From NCBI GenBank assembly GCA_033980235.1, contig CM067059.1, positions 21,178,494-21,242,493 on the forward strand: a stretch of 64,000 nucleotides of DNA, given 5' to 3'. Both the position numbers and the translations under genes were made by a program. Below are positions 1-13,600 of this stretch, piece by piece (position 1 is the stretch's first letter; the number at the start of each line of letters is the position of its first letter). Below the pieces are notes generated by a model. It searched no databases. It was not told the DNA's origin and saw only the letters and a program-made list of their open reading frames with translations. This DNA comes from Diadema setosum (lineage: Eukaryota > Echinodermata > Echinoidea > Diadematoida > Diadematidae).

Positions 1-3000
1 TATGTTTATAAGATAGACTATGTACAAATGGTGTTCGCCCCCCCCCCCCCCAATATACTGTGGTTGCAGAAGTATCAAAAGCTAGCTGCTTAGCAACTCA
101 TATTAAAAGATTAAAATGTTCCTGTATTCCTCTAAGATTAGCAAATATTTGATATTTGTACATATTTCATGAATTTAACCAGTTTCATTCAATCTTTCTC
201 CTGTATAAAATATATAGAGTTGCCAATTTAACAGGAAAGGACAAGATGATAACTTTTGGAACAAAAATTACCCATGAACTTGATTATCAGCTTGAAAGGG
301 GTATTGCTTTCAGTGCGCAGACATCTTCAATTAGTTTCTTAATTTGATTTGACGAAGGCAAAGGCCCGAAGTCCACAATTTTCCAGATCTTTTTATTTTT
401 TTTTATGCATTACAATTTATTCATACAATTGTACATATGCAAGTACCCTATATAAGGTAAATAGGAACATGTCACAAACTCACAAACACACACACATGTG
501 CTCAAACACACACACACACATACACAATTATTCCTGCCATATACATGTACATGTATTTATTTCACATCGTCCTATTAGAGTAACATCTCAATTAAGTGCT
601 CTCTTGCAATGGAAAGCCTGCAGCTCCACATCAACATTCAGCAGTGCCTGTAATATCCCACCAAGATCAAGAGACAGCCGAGGTGGTTCTGCTCTGCGGT
701 ATGCGTCACATTACATGGCCACTCCGCCTCGGCATTGATTTTACATAGATTATTTGCCCAATTTCTCTTCCCGAGCACTGCTGAGCAGCAAGTGGACTGA
801 CAACATCTACTTGCAATTGTGCATATTGTATCCCTGTGATTTTGATTGCACAGCCATACATTTGTGCACGAGTCCACCCATTTGTGCTCACTTGATTTTG
901 AATTGCTTGAATACAGCTAAGCAATGCATAAAATTGCTGTTACTGGAAATGAATACATAGTTGTGGCTAACAACTCATAACAACCCCAATATTTAGCAAA
1001 TGTGTAGACAAAAGGTAACAAGATATATATAAATTTGTATTCAGTATGAAATGTATGTTTTCAAGATACTATTTGAAATTTCATGCCATCTGGATCCTCA
1101 TAAACATCCCGACAAGTACTGTGAGATGGATGCAATGACAACATGGGTGTATGCGTGCATTCATGCACTCTGCCAATACATTTGTAGAAGCAACTAACTG
1201 CTAGATAAAGACATTCCCAGTCAATCATTCAAACCATGAAACATTTCTATCATTTCTAATGTCAGTTCTAACATCCTGCTCACATCATTTTCAAACACAT
1301 ACGAGCCACACTGTACGTTGTAAATCTAGCATTAATGAACCTTTTCTGGCTGCAAATTAAAACAAGCTGTACCTCCTACACATATTCTACCGGTAAATGT
1401 AAAGTGTTTGCATTACAGAGCTTATTCAGAAAACTATACTTCTCTTACACATGATATTTTAGATATACAATGTAGCCTTTGCTATCATCTGGATTACTAT
1501 TATTCATGGATAGTTATATTCCCCAGGAATTCTTGGCTGTCTAAGGGTATAGGCACGTCTACGCCCTGCCATAATTTGCCAAGTGCATCTCATAAAGAAT
1601 TCCAACAAAATATGTCTTGCCCCACCCGCCGCCACCCAGCAGATATCGGTACAGTGAGATTGATGCATGCACACAACGTCTTGCTGATAAACGGGACTCA
1701 ACATGCAACACGATGAGCCCCATCCACATTCCCTGCCCCTAATCCTATCAGAATTTGCAGGTGCATTTCAATCTAGTTCAGCTATACAACCACACTAGGA
1801 TATAATAAACCTCATACTCCCAGCAGCACGCTCGGAAAAGAAGAAAAAGAAAGTATACATGCAAAAAACATGTGCTTGGACTGCCAAATATATCCTTGGA
1901 GTGAGTCTGCATTATACACTACAGGTTGGAGCTTCCAGTCTTTTCAATAATGCTCGCAATATCAACAGCCTTGCAGCCAGTTGAAATATGTTCGTGGAAA
2001 TGCTTTAAAAATTTGTGCATATGTACACATCTATTCAGACTTTTCATATCAATATGTCATACAGAGGACTACTTGTAAACATCTTCTTCACATTACACTT
2101 CATAAGATTTAAATCATATTCTGTTATTAATTGCTGGTGAGACATACTGTTTATAAAAATCTTTTTGAACTGTATGCATTACAGGATTTATTAAACTGTA
2201 TGCAATAATAACAAGAGGAAGCAAGCAGATCGTAAATATTGTATTTGAACAGCTACACAGGGCAATAAATCACACAGAAGATTACCACGATGGTAATGCT
2301 ATCAAGCTACATAGATGATGTTAACTTTTGCTATCTTTAAAGGCTTGTTTGAGTTTGTGGAACTGGGTAGGGCATTACACATGACATACATATTGCATAT
2401 GAAGGCAGAAGGAAAGCAATGATTAAATGAAGTACTGTAAAACATGATATATTCGCGGAATGAAATTTTCGCGAATCGGAGCTGATGGCCTCTTTTGTGG
2501 CATGAAATTTTCGCAAATTGCCACTGGCGTGCAATGCATACATTGTAGACAAGAACTTTCGCGTGCATTTTATTTTCGCGAATCTTGGCGCTCTTGAAAT
2601 TCGCGAAATTAAAATGTCTGCAAACATTCTTCCTTTTACAGTAACTCTTATTTGAGCATTGTTACTGGTGTGTGATTCACCTACGAGTGTACTTAACACC
2701 ATGCAACTTCAGATATTTAAAGTCTTACTTCAATTTGTTTAGAACTTATTATTTGTTCTCAATTTAAACATGACAGAGGATCCTTTATAGCACTATATAC
2801 AATTTGCATTCACACAGACAAAATAGCGGGATAACAATTGCCATCCAAATACTGAGATTTTTGTGCCCAATCAGATGGATAGAAATATCCTGCTAATTGG
2901 CAATCATGATACTTTGTCAAACAAAGTGCACATCCACCGAAATGGTGACCCTTACATTTGTGTTCGCGCACTGTTTAATCATGCAGTTTTGGACTGATGG

Positions 3001-3305
3001 TATAAAAAATCTCAAAATCTTTTTCCTCCAGCATTCACGCACTCCCCACAGTACAAATTATCACATTATTTCTCAAATCATTGCAATAATTCTGAAATAA
3101 TCACAAGCAGCTCTTGGGATTTGGATCGCGATGCTGATAGCAAAGAGAGGGATTTTTATGTCCACACATGCAAAAATCTTCAAATTTTGATCGCGACGCA
3201 GCTCTCAAGATTTGCATCCTGTGTGAATCCCAACAAAGAGGATGATACTTGGGGATGATCTGAGAGAGATGGACCTGCAAGGGAAACCTGTCAGAGGCAC
3301 CATAC
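1..3305. other. Non-coding stretch, probably intronic
   Basis: No convincing exon or RNA gene was found here. It contains a poly-C run near 41-50, a CA-rich stretch around 480-530, and one MITE (listed separately at 2433-2643). If the exon at 3306-3535 belongs to the minus-strand gene to the right, this is its next intron. The short open frames look random: they carry no domain and no paired splice sites. Confidence 0.5.
2433..2643. mobile_element. Small MITE with CGCGAA-rich interior, TACTGTAAAA ends
   Basis: The ends are inverted repeats, TACTGTAAAA on the left and TTTTACAGTA on the right, each with terminal TA as expected for Tc1/mariner-type insertion. The interior repeats TTTTCGCGAA-like words in both orientations. 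A second, more diverged member lies at about 62420-62580 inside KCTD3 intron 4. There is no coding capacity. Assignment to the mariner-type group is inferred from the TA ends only. Confidence 0.65.
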
Positions 3306-3535
3306 CTTTTGCTTGAGCTGCTCCTGGTAGGCAGCCTCTCAGCAGAGGTGCTCAGCTCGGGGGACTGGCTGGAACCCTGTGTGCTGGAGACAGATACCAC
3401 CTCCTGGAGAACCCTGACAGATGCAGAGGATAAGCCCAACAAGCCTCCCCCTCCTCCTCCTCCTCCTCCTTGTACCACCATGGATGCTGAGAAACAGGAA
3501 TGAAAGATCCGCTCTACCCTTCCTCCGCTTGGCAC
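3306..3535 (-). CDS. Internal exon of unknown protein, possibly aftiphilin
   Basis: A minus-strand exon with both splice sites: acceptor ...gtgcaacAG at 3537-3536 and donor AAAAG|GTATGG at 3306/3305. Only one frame is open throughout. It begins in phase 0 (VPSGGRVERIF) and ends in phase 2, 76 codons plus two bases. The peptide has a run of nine glycines and then a Ser/Thr-rich, probably disordered segment (SSTQGSSQSPELSTSAER). No domain is recognised. It lies 14 kb downstream of the aftiphilin exon on the same strand, and that exon ends in phase 0, so splicing is possible directly or through intermediate exons. It could also belong to an unrelated minus-strand gene. The glycine run comes from a GGA microsatellite. 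Confidence 0.45.
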
Positions 3536-6500
3536 CTGTTGCACACAAACACACACACAAAGGCAATCTATTATGTTAGTCACATTGATAAACAATAAAT
3601 GCTCAATCTTGAAATCTGAACAATACTAACACATAGAATATTTCGATACCATCAACTCATCAGCTTAAAAAAAAAGAGAGAAAAAGCATTATAAATATGA
3701 ATGATTTAATCAACTACTTTCATCAGACTACAGACAAAATAGGGCAAATGTGTAGTTTTCAAGCCACATTACATGTATTGAAGAATGGACGTCTTCATGG
3801 CTTGAAATGCGCTGGTAAGAGCTTCAGTGGCCTAATGTGGCACCTGGCGGTTAGTTTCCAACAAGGTACGAAGTGGGCGATTCTACGAGGAGACGTGCCC
3901 GTGCTGAAAATGGCAGGGTATTGCAGAATTCCATTCCCAAGGGGAACTCCTCCTTAATACATCAAAATGGCAATGGGGAGGCTGCAGAGCCCTCTAAACC
4001 ATCCATCATAATTCAGGATGTGGACAGATGCCCTGGACTCTTGCCTGATTCCTTCACGTCATTCAATTGCCTTCATCTTCCCTTGTCCACCCCCCCCCCC
4101 CCCCATTTTTCTCATGCATACTCAATTACTGTCAGCACAAGGCAAGCAAAATCTCCAATTATTCTCGTAAATGAGATGACAAATTTTACATGAAGATGAA
4201 TTTCAACAAGCCTCATCTAAACATCACATCACCCCCTTCCACATATTTATTCAAAACACTGGAGACGAATCAAACATTGAAGTGACTACAAGCAAATCCT
4301 CATCAAATCCTACAAATGGAAAACTTGACAAGGCTCTTCATACTTTGCTGTACTCAGCAACTCAATATCTTACATACAGTCAAATGTAATCTCAAGATAC
4401 TTTGCAGCACTTGAATAAATAAAAAATGCACAGCACATTAGCATATAACTAGATATAGAATGTGATTGTTCAAGCAGCTTGGGCAGTTTTGTAACCATAC
4501 CAATCTAGATATATGAAAGATATTATCTGCAGTGGAAAAGTGGGACTGACTGACGCCGGTACAAATAGCTTGCTTCTTTTACTGTGTTCAGTGTCTGCAA
4601 ATAAGTAAGTGCAGTATGAGAATTATTATAATAATTATTATATTCTTTATTCACTTCATAAAAAGCACATAATGATTTCTTCAAGTAAGATGAATAGAAG
4701 CATATGAAAGCTTTATCTGACATTTTTTGGTTCTAAACAACAAAGAAAATGACAAAAAGAGGCACCAAAACTGTAAAGCAGGAGAAAAAAATCACATAAC
4801 TTAGGCCAATAAGAAAAAATAACTATAATTTGAGTATCAAAATGAATATCAGTATATGCCACTAGTGTAGGCCTTTTAATGGTTCATACTGAGCAGCCAT
4901 ATTGATGATGTAGCTACCTTTGTACAATGTATCTTATATCTTTTACACAGTATGATCTACATCTCTTGTTCAGATATATAGAAAGACCAAAATATATGAA
5001 ACTTTCCAAAGTTTTGCATTGTGGTTTTGCCATTTTACGTCTTCAAAAATGCTGAACTGAAAAACATGTCCTACAAATGTCCTTCAATATCATCTCTGTT
5101 CACACTACGTTTATCTCTACATGTACATTCTACTCCATTGTGCTTGACATCATCTTGGTGAAATAAACACGTACTACATGCAGACACTGCTACAAAAATG
5201 GAAAACATTATTTTCATTCTTGTATCTTGAACAGTCTTGCAAAAAGTTGTGCTTCCCCCACCTCCCATCTTTTCCCCATCATTTTTGGGGGTAAATGAAA
5301 CAGATTAAACATTGTGGGGAAGTTTGCAATCACATGACAGTGGCAACTAACGTGTACACTGTATGTTGAGGTGGTACACAACATCCTTGATGATACAGTA
5401 ACCTCAAATTCACACACAACCTGTAAATTGTATTGCTGAATTCTTTTATTTATTCACATAATTTCCATACTGAACAATACGGATTTCTTCCATTTCCAAT
5501 CTCACTGCTCATGCTCAAAACATTTTTCTTCTGATTGTAATTCCCCTTCAATCATGACTTCCTTTGTAGCACTGAAATGAAAGTTCTGATCATTTACATC
5601 TTTCTTCTTTTTTTTTTTAGCACAGAAATCTACTCAATACCACCATGAAAAGGCATTATAGTTCCTTTGTTTTAAAGACATAATGACAGAAAGTTATATA
5701 AAAGATGTACTTATTGTTGTGCTTTGTTAATTTTGCTAATCAAGAAATCCAAAATTATTTATGGCTGATCAATATACAATTTGTACAGTACGTTGTACCC
5801 TCTGTATCAAAGAATGTATACATTTTACTTCTTCCTATGAACACCTACTGTACATGTATGTGTACAATACACTGTATAGAGTCTACAGCTGTAACACATA
5901 ATGTAGACCCCCAATCACTTTATTTTTCTAATCCATTACTAGTATATACAATGACCTTTGTCATAAAAATTAGCAAACAAAGTAAATTGAGTGAACATTT
6001 ATTAGAGCATGTGCAGAGATACAAAGACAGCACTGGTTGCTGCACTTTAAAGGGGATGGCTAGTACCTGATCAGTGGGAATGGTCTTGACAGAAAATCAC
6101 TACCGTATTTCCTTCTAATGATCTTCCTTATTTCAAATGGTATGAGACAGATAATACATATAGACTCATCAGGTTTCAATTTCATAATGTGCATGGACTG
6201 CTTTTTCTGTCACATTTCTCCCTCATGTTTACAGCTGGAAGAGTCTGTGTCATGTGAACAGAAGTGTGCCATCCCATTATCTCATCGACTCATGGCAGCT
6301 GTCATGCCAGACCGACCAAATATATTGGAAATGCACAGGATTACATCAGTGCTCAAAGATCTACAAATAGAAGCTACATGTATGACTTTGAAGAGGTGTG
6401 ACTATTTCAATATCAAGACAGTTCTTCCATTTTCCTCATTGTGTGAAATGTACACTGTACAGTTGCTGCTGACAGTGTGGATGTGCAGCAGGCATTTTTG

Positions 6501-6827
6501 CACAGAAACTATAAAATCAGTAGGCACTTTGACAGAGTCATTCTAAAAACATTTGAAATACTGACTGGCTTCCCTATGCCCCATGCTACATTGTACTGTA
6601 CATAGTATGAGCCATGAGTATCATACTGCAGTGCAGTGGCCATATCCTATTCGTCGTGAGGTTTGCATTTGATTCCCTGTGTTTGGGTCAACCAGCATTA
6701 CTGGCACAGCCGGTTCACATGACAGATACAACAAAAGTGATTTGACACCTTTTGCAATATCATCTGTGACATGCATGGACTACAGTGAGAGCTAAATTTT
6801 TTGCTGCAATTGGTTTATCGAGGTAAC
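3536..6827. other. Non-coding stretch
   Basis: I see no gene here. There is a poly-C run at about 4091-4104 and a few short open frames without domain similarity or splice context. Most likely it is intron of the minus-strand gene. Confidence 0.45.
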
Positions 6828-6979
6828 CTGGGGCCCGTTTCATAAAACTTGTTATCAGTGACAACTGCCACATTTCTTTGACAAATTTGCTCTCAGCCAA
6901 TCAGATGCAAGGTTTTCAGTAGCTTGTCACATGTATGGCAACTTGTCACTGATAACAAGTTTTATGAAACGGGGCCCAG
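6828..6979. mobile_element. Foldback MITE (GGGCCCGTTTCATAAAACTT ends)
   Basis: Near-perfect terminal inverted repeats of about 40 bp begin with GGCCCGTTTCATAAAACTTG and enclose about 70 bp of unique sequence. The right copy is the exact reverse complement apart from one or two bases. The whole unit can form a long hairpin and has no coding capacity. Similar GTTTCATAAA-ended MITEs are widespread in marine invertebrates. Confidence 0.8.
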
Positions 6980-8689
6980 GACAGCTGATTACGACATAAC
7001 AGGCCTAAAATATACTTGTATTGATCATAATTGAGATTCGGAAGTATTCTTTACATTTCCCTTTCTTAGAGGAATACACATTCTCCATTCAATTTTTTTT
7101 TTTTTTTTTTGTCATTTAGATGCATATTATTTGTGCCAACAGAGTATCTATCATTTCTGAATCACTTGAATTCTACTGCCCTCTTTCGTCATATTGTTTT
7201 CTTAATGACAAAATGCAACATGTCTCGATGAAAACAGTAATATGAAACCAGAGAAAATGTTATCTTCAAAAATACATGAAAAATGTCATAAAGCCAATAA
7301 ACTTGCAAATCTCTGAATATAATTCTCCAAAATTGTAAGTTATTGAACAAAATGCCACTTGCTTGTAATTCAATTTCATATGTTTGCAATGTTTTGCATC
7401 TCTGTTCATTGACTTGAATCACATTAATTTTTCAAACATGACATTATGCTGTACATCTACATGTATTTGTATTTATAATGTATCATTCTCTCATTCTCTC
7501 GCCATACATGGTGCATGACCTGAAAATACAACGAATGACCTTTTACTGTACATTTGTACAGAGACCCTGTGATGCCACGTTTGTACTTGCTGCTTTATGC
7601 AGTTATGCAGTACTTGTTGCACATCCAAATTTCCTACTTGAGAGGCACTGCTAACTTTAAATGCATGACCTCAACAAGAGGTGTGAGAAGCAATCATTAT
7701 GCATGACCCATGTACATCGTTGTAGTGTGCAACATCCTTCCTAACTTGCATTCTGTAGATCATTGCTTGCTGTACGACACTGAATGTCCCTACAATTATG
7801 ACTGCCTTAGAGATCTTCGCTCTTCTTTTTCTATACCATTCTCCAACAATAAGCAAATGCCAAACTCTGTCTCAAAAGGCAGTACTGGAAGTGGCATCGT
7901 GCTGTGGATCAGGAGCATACATTTACATAATACATCTCTGTAGACCGAGTCGACAGGCAACTTTCACCTCGCAACCCACAGGCTTGAATTTGCATGGAAA
8001 CCATGTAATTTTGACAGCCCCTTCCTCAACAGAATGTCAGTGTCTTCTTGTACTCTCGCTTTGTTCAGTTATGAGCATCAGATGTGTGTAGCCCCCGCAT
8101 TACCTTGCTGCATACAATGTACAGGTATTTCTATGAGATTGCACAGACAAATGTACATTGTATTGTATGTATGGTCACATGCTTGTTCTCACAGTTGAAT
8201 CGAAATCCATTTCAGAGAAAATCTATTGGAAATCTGTTTCCAAGGTTACCTTGCTTTAATTATCATAATCTACGAGAGACCACTGTCATGAGAGAAAAAT
8301 AATCTACCATTTCATCGATGTGATTGATGACATACAAGCAGTCAACATTTGAGCAAAACCAGGACAAATGATATGAAAGATAATGACCATTTACAAATAT
8401 CACTCAATATTCGACTTGCAACATGGTGTTCTACTCATCGTTAATGTTGCACATGAAATCATGATAATTCCTCAAATGCTAAAGTTACACGTACACACGT
8501 TATCTCAAGTACAGTACACAATACAGTCTCAGCATAAACAGGTATCACTTAATTGGGTAGGACCCTACTCTGGTGAACAGACAGTTTTGATGCATGTTAT
8601 CAAACCTGATTATCGGGCAGACATTTTGGTTAAGTGGGTAGAAATTTTCCTGATAGGACTTTTTTTTTCTCTATGTTTCGGTCATTGTT

Positions 8690-8976
8690 GTACCGGTGCT
8701 CCCGATCTTAATCTTTAACTCGATTTTAATTGGGACCTACGGTCAACAAGCTCGCTTTTAAGTAGGTTCCTTCATATTTCTTTAGCATTCATTCACAGAT
8801 TCCAAACCTCATAGATCGACCACTATATGTTTTATATATTTGCAATATTTTATGTATGTCTCAAGCTTGATATCATGTACTTCATTTAATTTTGTTATAT
8901 TTGATGTATTTTTTCATTGAGAAATATGAAAATAAATTGAAATTGAATCGAAATTGAATTGAATTGAATCTATTCT
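8690..8976 (+). mobile_element. 3' tail of a LINE-like retrotransposon
   Basis: An AT-rich 3'-UTR-like segment with an AATAAA signal at about 8930 ends in a degenerate AATTG repeat (TTGAATTGAATTGAATC). This arrangement is typical of the 3' end of a CR1/L2-like LINE. No reverse transcriptase remains upstream, so this is a 5'-truncated copy. The family is inferred from the tail alone. Confidence 0.5.
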
Positions 8977-9470
8977 CATTGTTTCCCACATAAAGTCTTT
9001 GAAATGTGTGTGTGTTTGTATACAAAAATTCTGAAAAAAAATTATGAGGTACTGAGAGGTGACAGAGAGCTATGGTTTACGTTTAAACCCGTTTCATAGA
9101 GGAACCTGGTGGCTTGTATATTGTAAGTCTATGGAGATTTCAGAATTCAGTAAGGAATGGCTTACTATGCTTAAAGTACAGTGAACAATCAATTTGCAGC
9201 ATCACTACAACATGTAGACAAATTTTATACATGCTGTGTAAGAACCATTACACCAGCACCACACTCTACCCTATTCACACAGAGACACACTAATCACTAC
9301 AAGTGTCTAGCCAGCTTTAAATATGAAAAATAAGCTACAGCATACAATGTAACTCCACTGAGACTCTAAGCCTCTCTTTGAAGTGCTCGTGAAAAAGTAA
9401 TCTTACGATCAACATTAATAGGGACAACAGAATTTACACCTGTATGCAAAATTTACGATGTCAAGTTGCA

Positions 9471-10036
9471 TTAAAGGGAAGATAAACCCCAAGAGCAATG
9501 TGGATTGAGTGAAAGCAGCAACATTAGTAGAACACATAAGTGAAAGTTTGAAGAAAATCGGACAATCGATGCAAAAGTTATGAATTTTTAAAGTTTTGGT
9601 GTTGGAACCGCTGGATGAGGAGACTACTAGAGGTTATGACGTATGAGTGGACAACAATACCAAGAAAATATAAAGAAAATTCTACAAAAATCCATTTTTC
9701 ATAAAAATTACAAATTCCATCAACTTGATATTGACATATGTTAAGGGTAGCAATTATTCCCTCTGCTTTCTGAAAGAGGTTGGTCCATTGCTCTTTCATG
9801 ATTCTAGAAAAGTGAATTTTTGTTGAATTTCCTTTATATTTTCTTTGTATTGTTGTCCACTCATACATCATATCCTCTAGTAGTCTCCGCATCCAGCGGT
9901 TCCAACACCAAAACTTTAAAAATTCATAACTTTTGCATCGATTGTCCGATTTTCCTCAAACTTTCACTGATGTGTTCTACTAATGTTGTTGCTTTCACTC
10001 AATCCACATTGCTCTTGGGGTTTATTTTCCCTTTAA
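9471..10036. mobile_element. 566-bp foldback MITE with TTAA ends
   Basis: Two long inverted arms start TTAAAGGGAAGATAAACCCC and pair across most of the element. The middle (about 9670-9800) is single copy and AT-rich. The outermost TTAA could be a duplicated TTAA target, which would fit a piggyBac-derived element, but that is inference. A more diverged relative lies at 25745-26291. There is no coding capacity. Confidence 0.8.
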
Positions 10037-10683
10037 CTCGTACAATGTCATGTTGATATAACTTCTCCAGGATATATTATACTTTCATGAATAGTGAGTC
10101 TGTACTCATGCAAGCAGTGCCTCGCCATGGATTTTCGATTATCGGTATCCTTCACAGTTGGTCATCAACAAGGTCAGGTAAAAGAAAACAATAATTCTGT
10201 TGAGTTTGTATGTAATTTTCCTTGAAACCACTGTGAGAGGAATTGGGGATTTTGCGAAGAATATTATGCAACTTTATTTCATTATGCAACTAGTGAGATA
10301 CCATGCATACTAGTCCATGGGCCAAGAGCCGAAAAATGGGTTGTTGGTACCACCCGAGGTGGCAAAACCTTTTTGGTGTCATTTTGTTTGTCGGACATAG
10401 ATACGTTTATCAAGCTATGATAGCATTTCCAAATGAGTAGCTTAGTCATAATAAATGAATTTTTAACCAATTTGGTCTCGTTTTTATATCCCTATACTTC
10501 TGAATCGAAACTAACCGTTATACAAATACGAGCACTGCCTTCTGTATGTCCACAGGTGTTCTGTTGTAAACGCGGTGCGTTTAGTCTTCATTCAAGGCAG
10601 CGAAGGGAATATCCAAAGGGTTATGATGTCCACAGCTGTCACGCGGTGCGCTTAGTCTTTATCTAGAACAATGTACCGTTATC

Positions 10684-13600
10684 CAGGGCTGCACACTAAC
10701 CCATTTTTTCTGCCGGTCCAACCTGTTTCTGTCGGACCGGTAAATGCCCCGTTTTGCCATTTTTTACCGGTCCGAACAGAAAATTTACCGGTCAACAACG
10801 ACTACCTAAAAAAACATTAAATGACTTGCAAACTTATTTCCTTGTTTTTTTATGGACGTACCCCCTTACCCATGTACATTTTACAGATTAATATTTTTTT
10901 TAACTTGCATTATTTATTGCACAAGAAATAACAAAAAAGATAGGAAAAAATAGAATGTTTGTTTGTGAATTACAGTGTAAAATGATAATGAACAAAATCA
11001 GATTATATCAAATGCGTTTGTGACTTTTTCTAAACATCGGCGCACGAACTTGCTGCGTAACCTGCTCTTGGTGGTCAGTTGGATTGCGACGATTTAATGA
11101 ATTATTTTAGCTGTGATATTTTCTGATGCACGCGCTGCAAGGGGTTCTTTATTTTTCTCCCGATAATCTATTCGCATTTGTGCATGCGTTCTTGAAAGGT
11201 ACACGACATGCAGGGCCGAATTCGCAATCCTTTTTGCGCCCATTTCCACCTCAAATATTAGCGGGATTGTGACGATTTCATAAATTACTTCGGCTGTAAT
11301 ATTTGCTGATGCAAGCGCCAAAAGAGATTGAAAATGTGTCCTTTATTTTTCCTGATAAACTCTTCGAATTTCGTAAGTGCGTTCTTAAAAAAAGATGCAC
11401 CACATGGCCGAAATCATGATACTTTTTGCGCCTATTTCTACCTCAAATATCAGCGGGATTGTGACGATTTTATAAATTACTTCGGGTATAATCTTTTATG
11501 ATGCAAGCGCCAAAAAGAGATTGAAAATGAGTCCTTTATTTTTCCTGATAAACTCTTCGAATTTCGTAAGTGCGTTCTTAAAAAAAGATGCACCACATGG
11601 CCGAATTCGTGATACTTTTTGCGCCTATTTCTACCTCAAATATCAGCGGAATTATGGCGATTTCATGAATTACTTCGAATGTAACTTTTTGTGATGCACG
11701 CACCGGCGAGAATGGTTGAAAACGCGTTCTTTATTTTTCTCCCCACCATCTCTTCGCATTCCGTACATGCGTTCTTGAAAGGTATACGACACGGCCGACT
11801 TCACGATCCTTTTTGCGCCTATTTCTACCTAAAATATCAGCGGGATTGCGATGATTTTATGAATAACTTCGGCTGTAATCTTTTTTTGATTACGCACCAA
11901 AATCGGTTGGAAATGTGTCCTTTATTTTTCCCGGATAAACTCTTCGCATTTCGTAAATGCGTGCTTAAAAGATATACAACACGGCCAAAAATCATGATTC
12001 TTTTTGCGCCTATTGTTTCCTCAAACTTCAACGGGATTGCGATGATTTTATGAATTATTTCACGGCTGTAATCTTTATGATGCACGGGCCAAAAGGGGTT
12101 GAAAATGTGTCCTGTATTTTTCTCCCAATAATCTCTTCGCATTTCGTACATGCGTATACGACACGGCTGAATTCACGATGCTTTTATCGCCTATTTCTAC
12201 ATTAAATATCAGCCGAATTGTGGCAATTTCATAAATTACTTCAGATGTAATCTTTTGGTGATGCACGTACCAGCTAGAATGGTTGAAAATGCGTTCTTTA
12301 TTTTTCTCCCCATAATCTCTTCGCATTCCGTACATGCGTTCTTGAAAGGTATACGACACGGCTGAATTCACAATCCTTTTTGCGTCTATTTCTACCTCAA
12401 ATATCAGCGGGATTGCGATGATTTCATGTAATGACTTCAGAAGCAATCTTTTATGATACACGTGCCAAAAGGGGTTGAAAATGTGTCCTTTATTTTTCCC
12501 GGATAAACTCTTCGCATTTCGTAAATGCGTTCTTAAAAGATACACGACACGGCCAAAAGTCATGATTCTTTTGCGCCTATCGTTTCCTCAAACTTCAACG
12601 GGATTGCGATGATTTTATGAATTATTATTCGGCTCTAATCTTTATGATGCACGGGCCAAAAGGGTTTGAAAATGTGTCCTGTATTTTTCACCCAATAATC
12701 ACTTCGCATTGCGTACATGCCTATACGTCACGGCCGAATTCACGATCCTTTTAGCGTCTATTTCTTCATCAAATATCAGCGGGATTGCGATATGTCATTA
12801 ATTATTTCGGCTGTAATCTTTTGCGATACATTGACCAGAAGGGTTGAAAATGCGTTCTTTATTTTTCTCCCGATAATTTCTTCGCATTTGTGCATGTGTT
12901 TTCAAAATTATACATTGCATGCAGGGCCGAATTCGATATTCTTTTTGCGTCTATTATTGTTTACTCAAATTCCAACGGGATTGCGAAATTTTCATGAATT
13001 ACTATTCGGCTGTAATCTATATGATGCAAGCGCCAAAAGGCTTGAAAATGTGTCCTTTATTTTTCTTTTGCTAATCTTTTCCCATTTCGTACATGCGTTC
13101 TTAAAAGGTATACGACACAGCCGAATTCACGATCCTTTTTGCTCCTATTTCTACCTCAAATCAGCGGGATTGTGGCGATTCCATGAATTACTTCAGATGT
13201 AATCTTTCGTGATGCACGCACCAGAAGGGTAAAATGTGTTTTCTTTTTTTCTCCCGATAATCTCGTCGCATTTGTGCATGCGTTTTTGATAACCAACACG
13301 GCATGCAGGACTGAATTCAAGATCCCTTTTGCGCCTATTATTTCCTCAAATTTCAACGGGATTGCGTTGATTACATGAATTGTTATTCGGCTGTAATCTT
13401 TTATGATGCACTCACCAAAATGAGTCCTTTATGGGGTTTTTTTTTTCTCCTCTATAATCTCGTCGCATTTCGTACATAAGCTTTTGAAAGATACGACGCG
13501 GCCGGTCGAATTCATGATCCTTTTTGGGACGATTTCTACCTCAACTATGTAAGCGGGACTGCGATGATTTTATGATTTTTTTTTTCTCCCTAGTATTATC

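Noticed and set aside
3873..4193. 106-codon plus-strand frame
   Set aside because: Runs through a poly-C tract, has no domain, and no splice or promoter context.
5705..6546. Two plus-strand frames of 121 and 142 codons
   Set aside because: Low-complexity AT-rich composition, no recognisable domain, and no paired splice sites.
11691..13356. Several open frames of 100-160 codons in alternating strands at 11.7-13.4 kb
   Set aside because: They arise from the ~190-bp tandem array and are not kept in the same frame from unit to unit.
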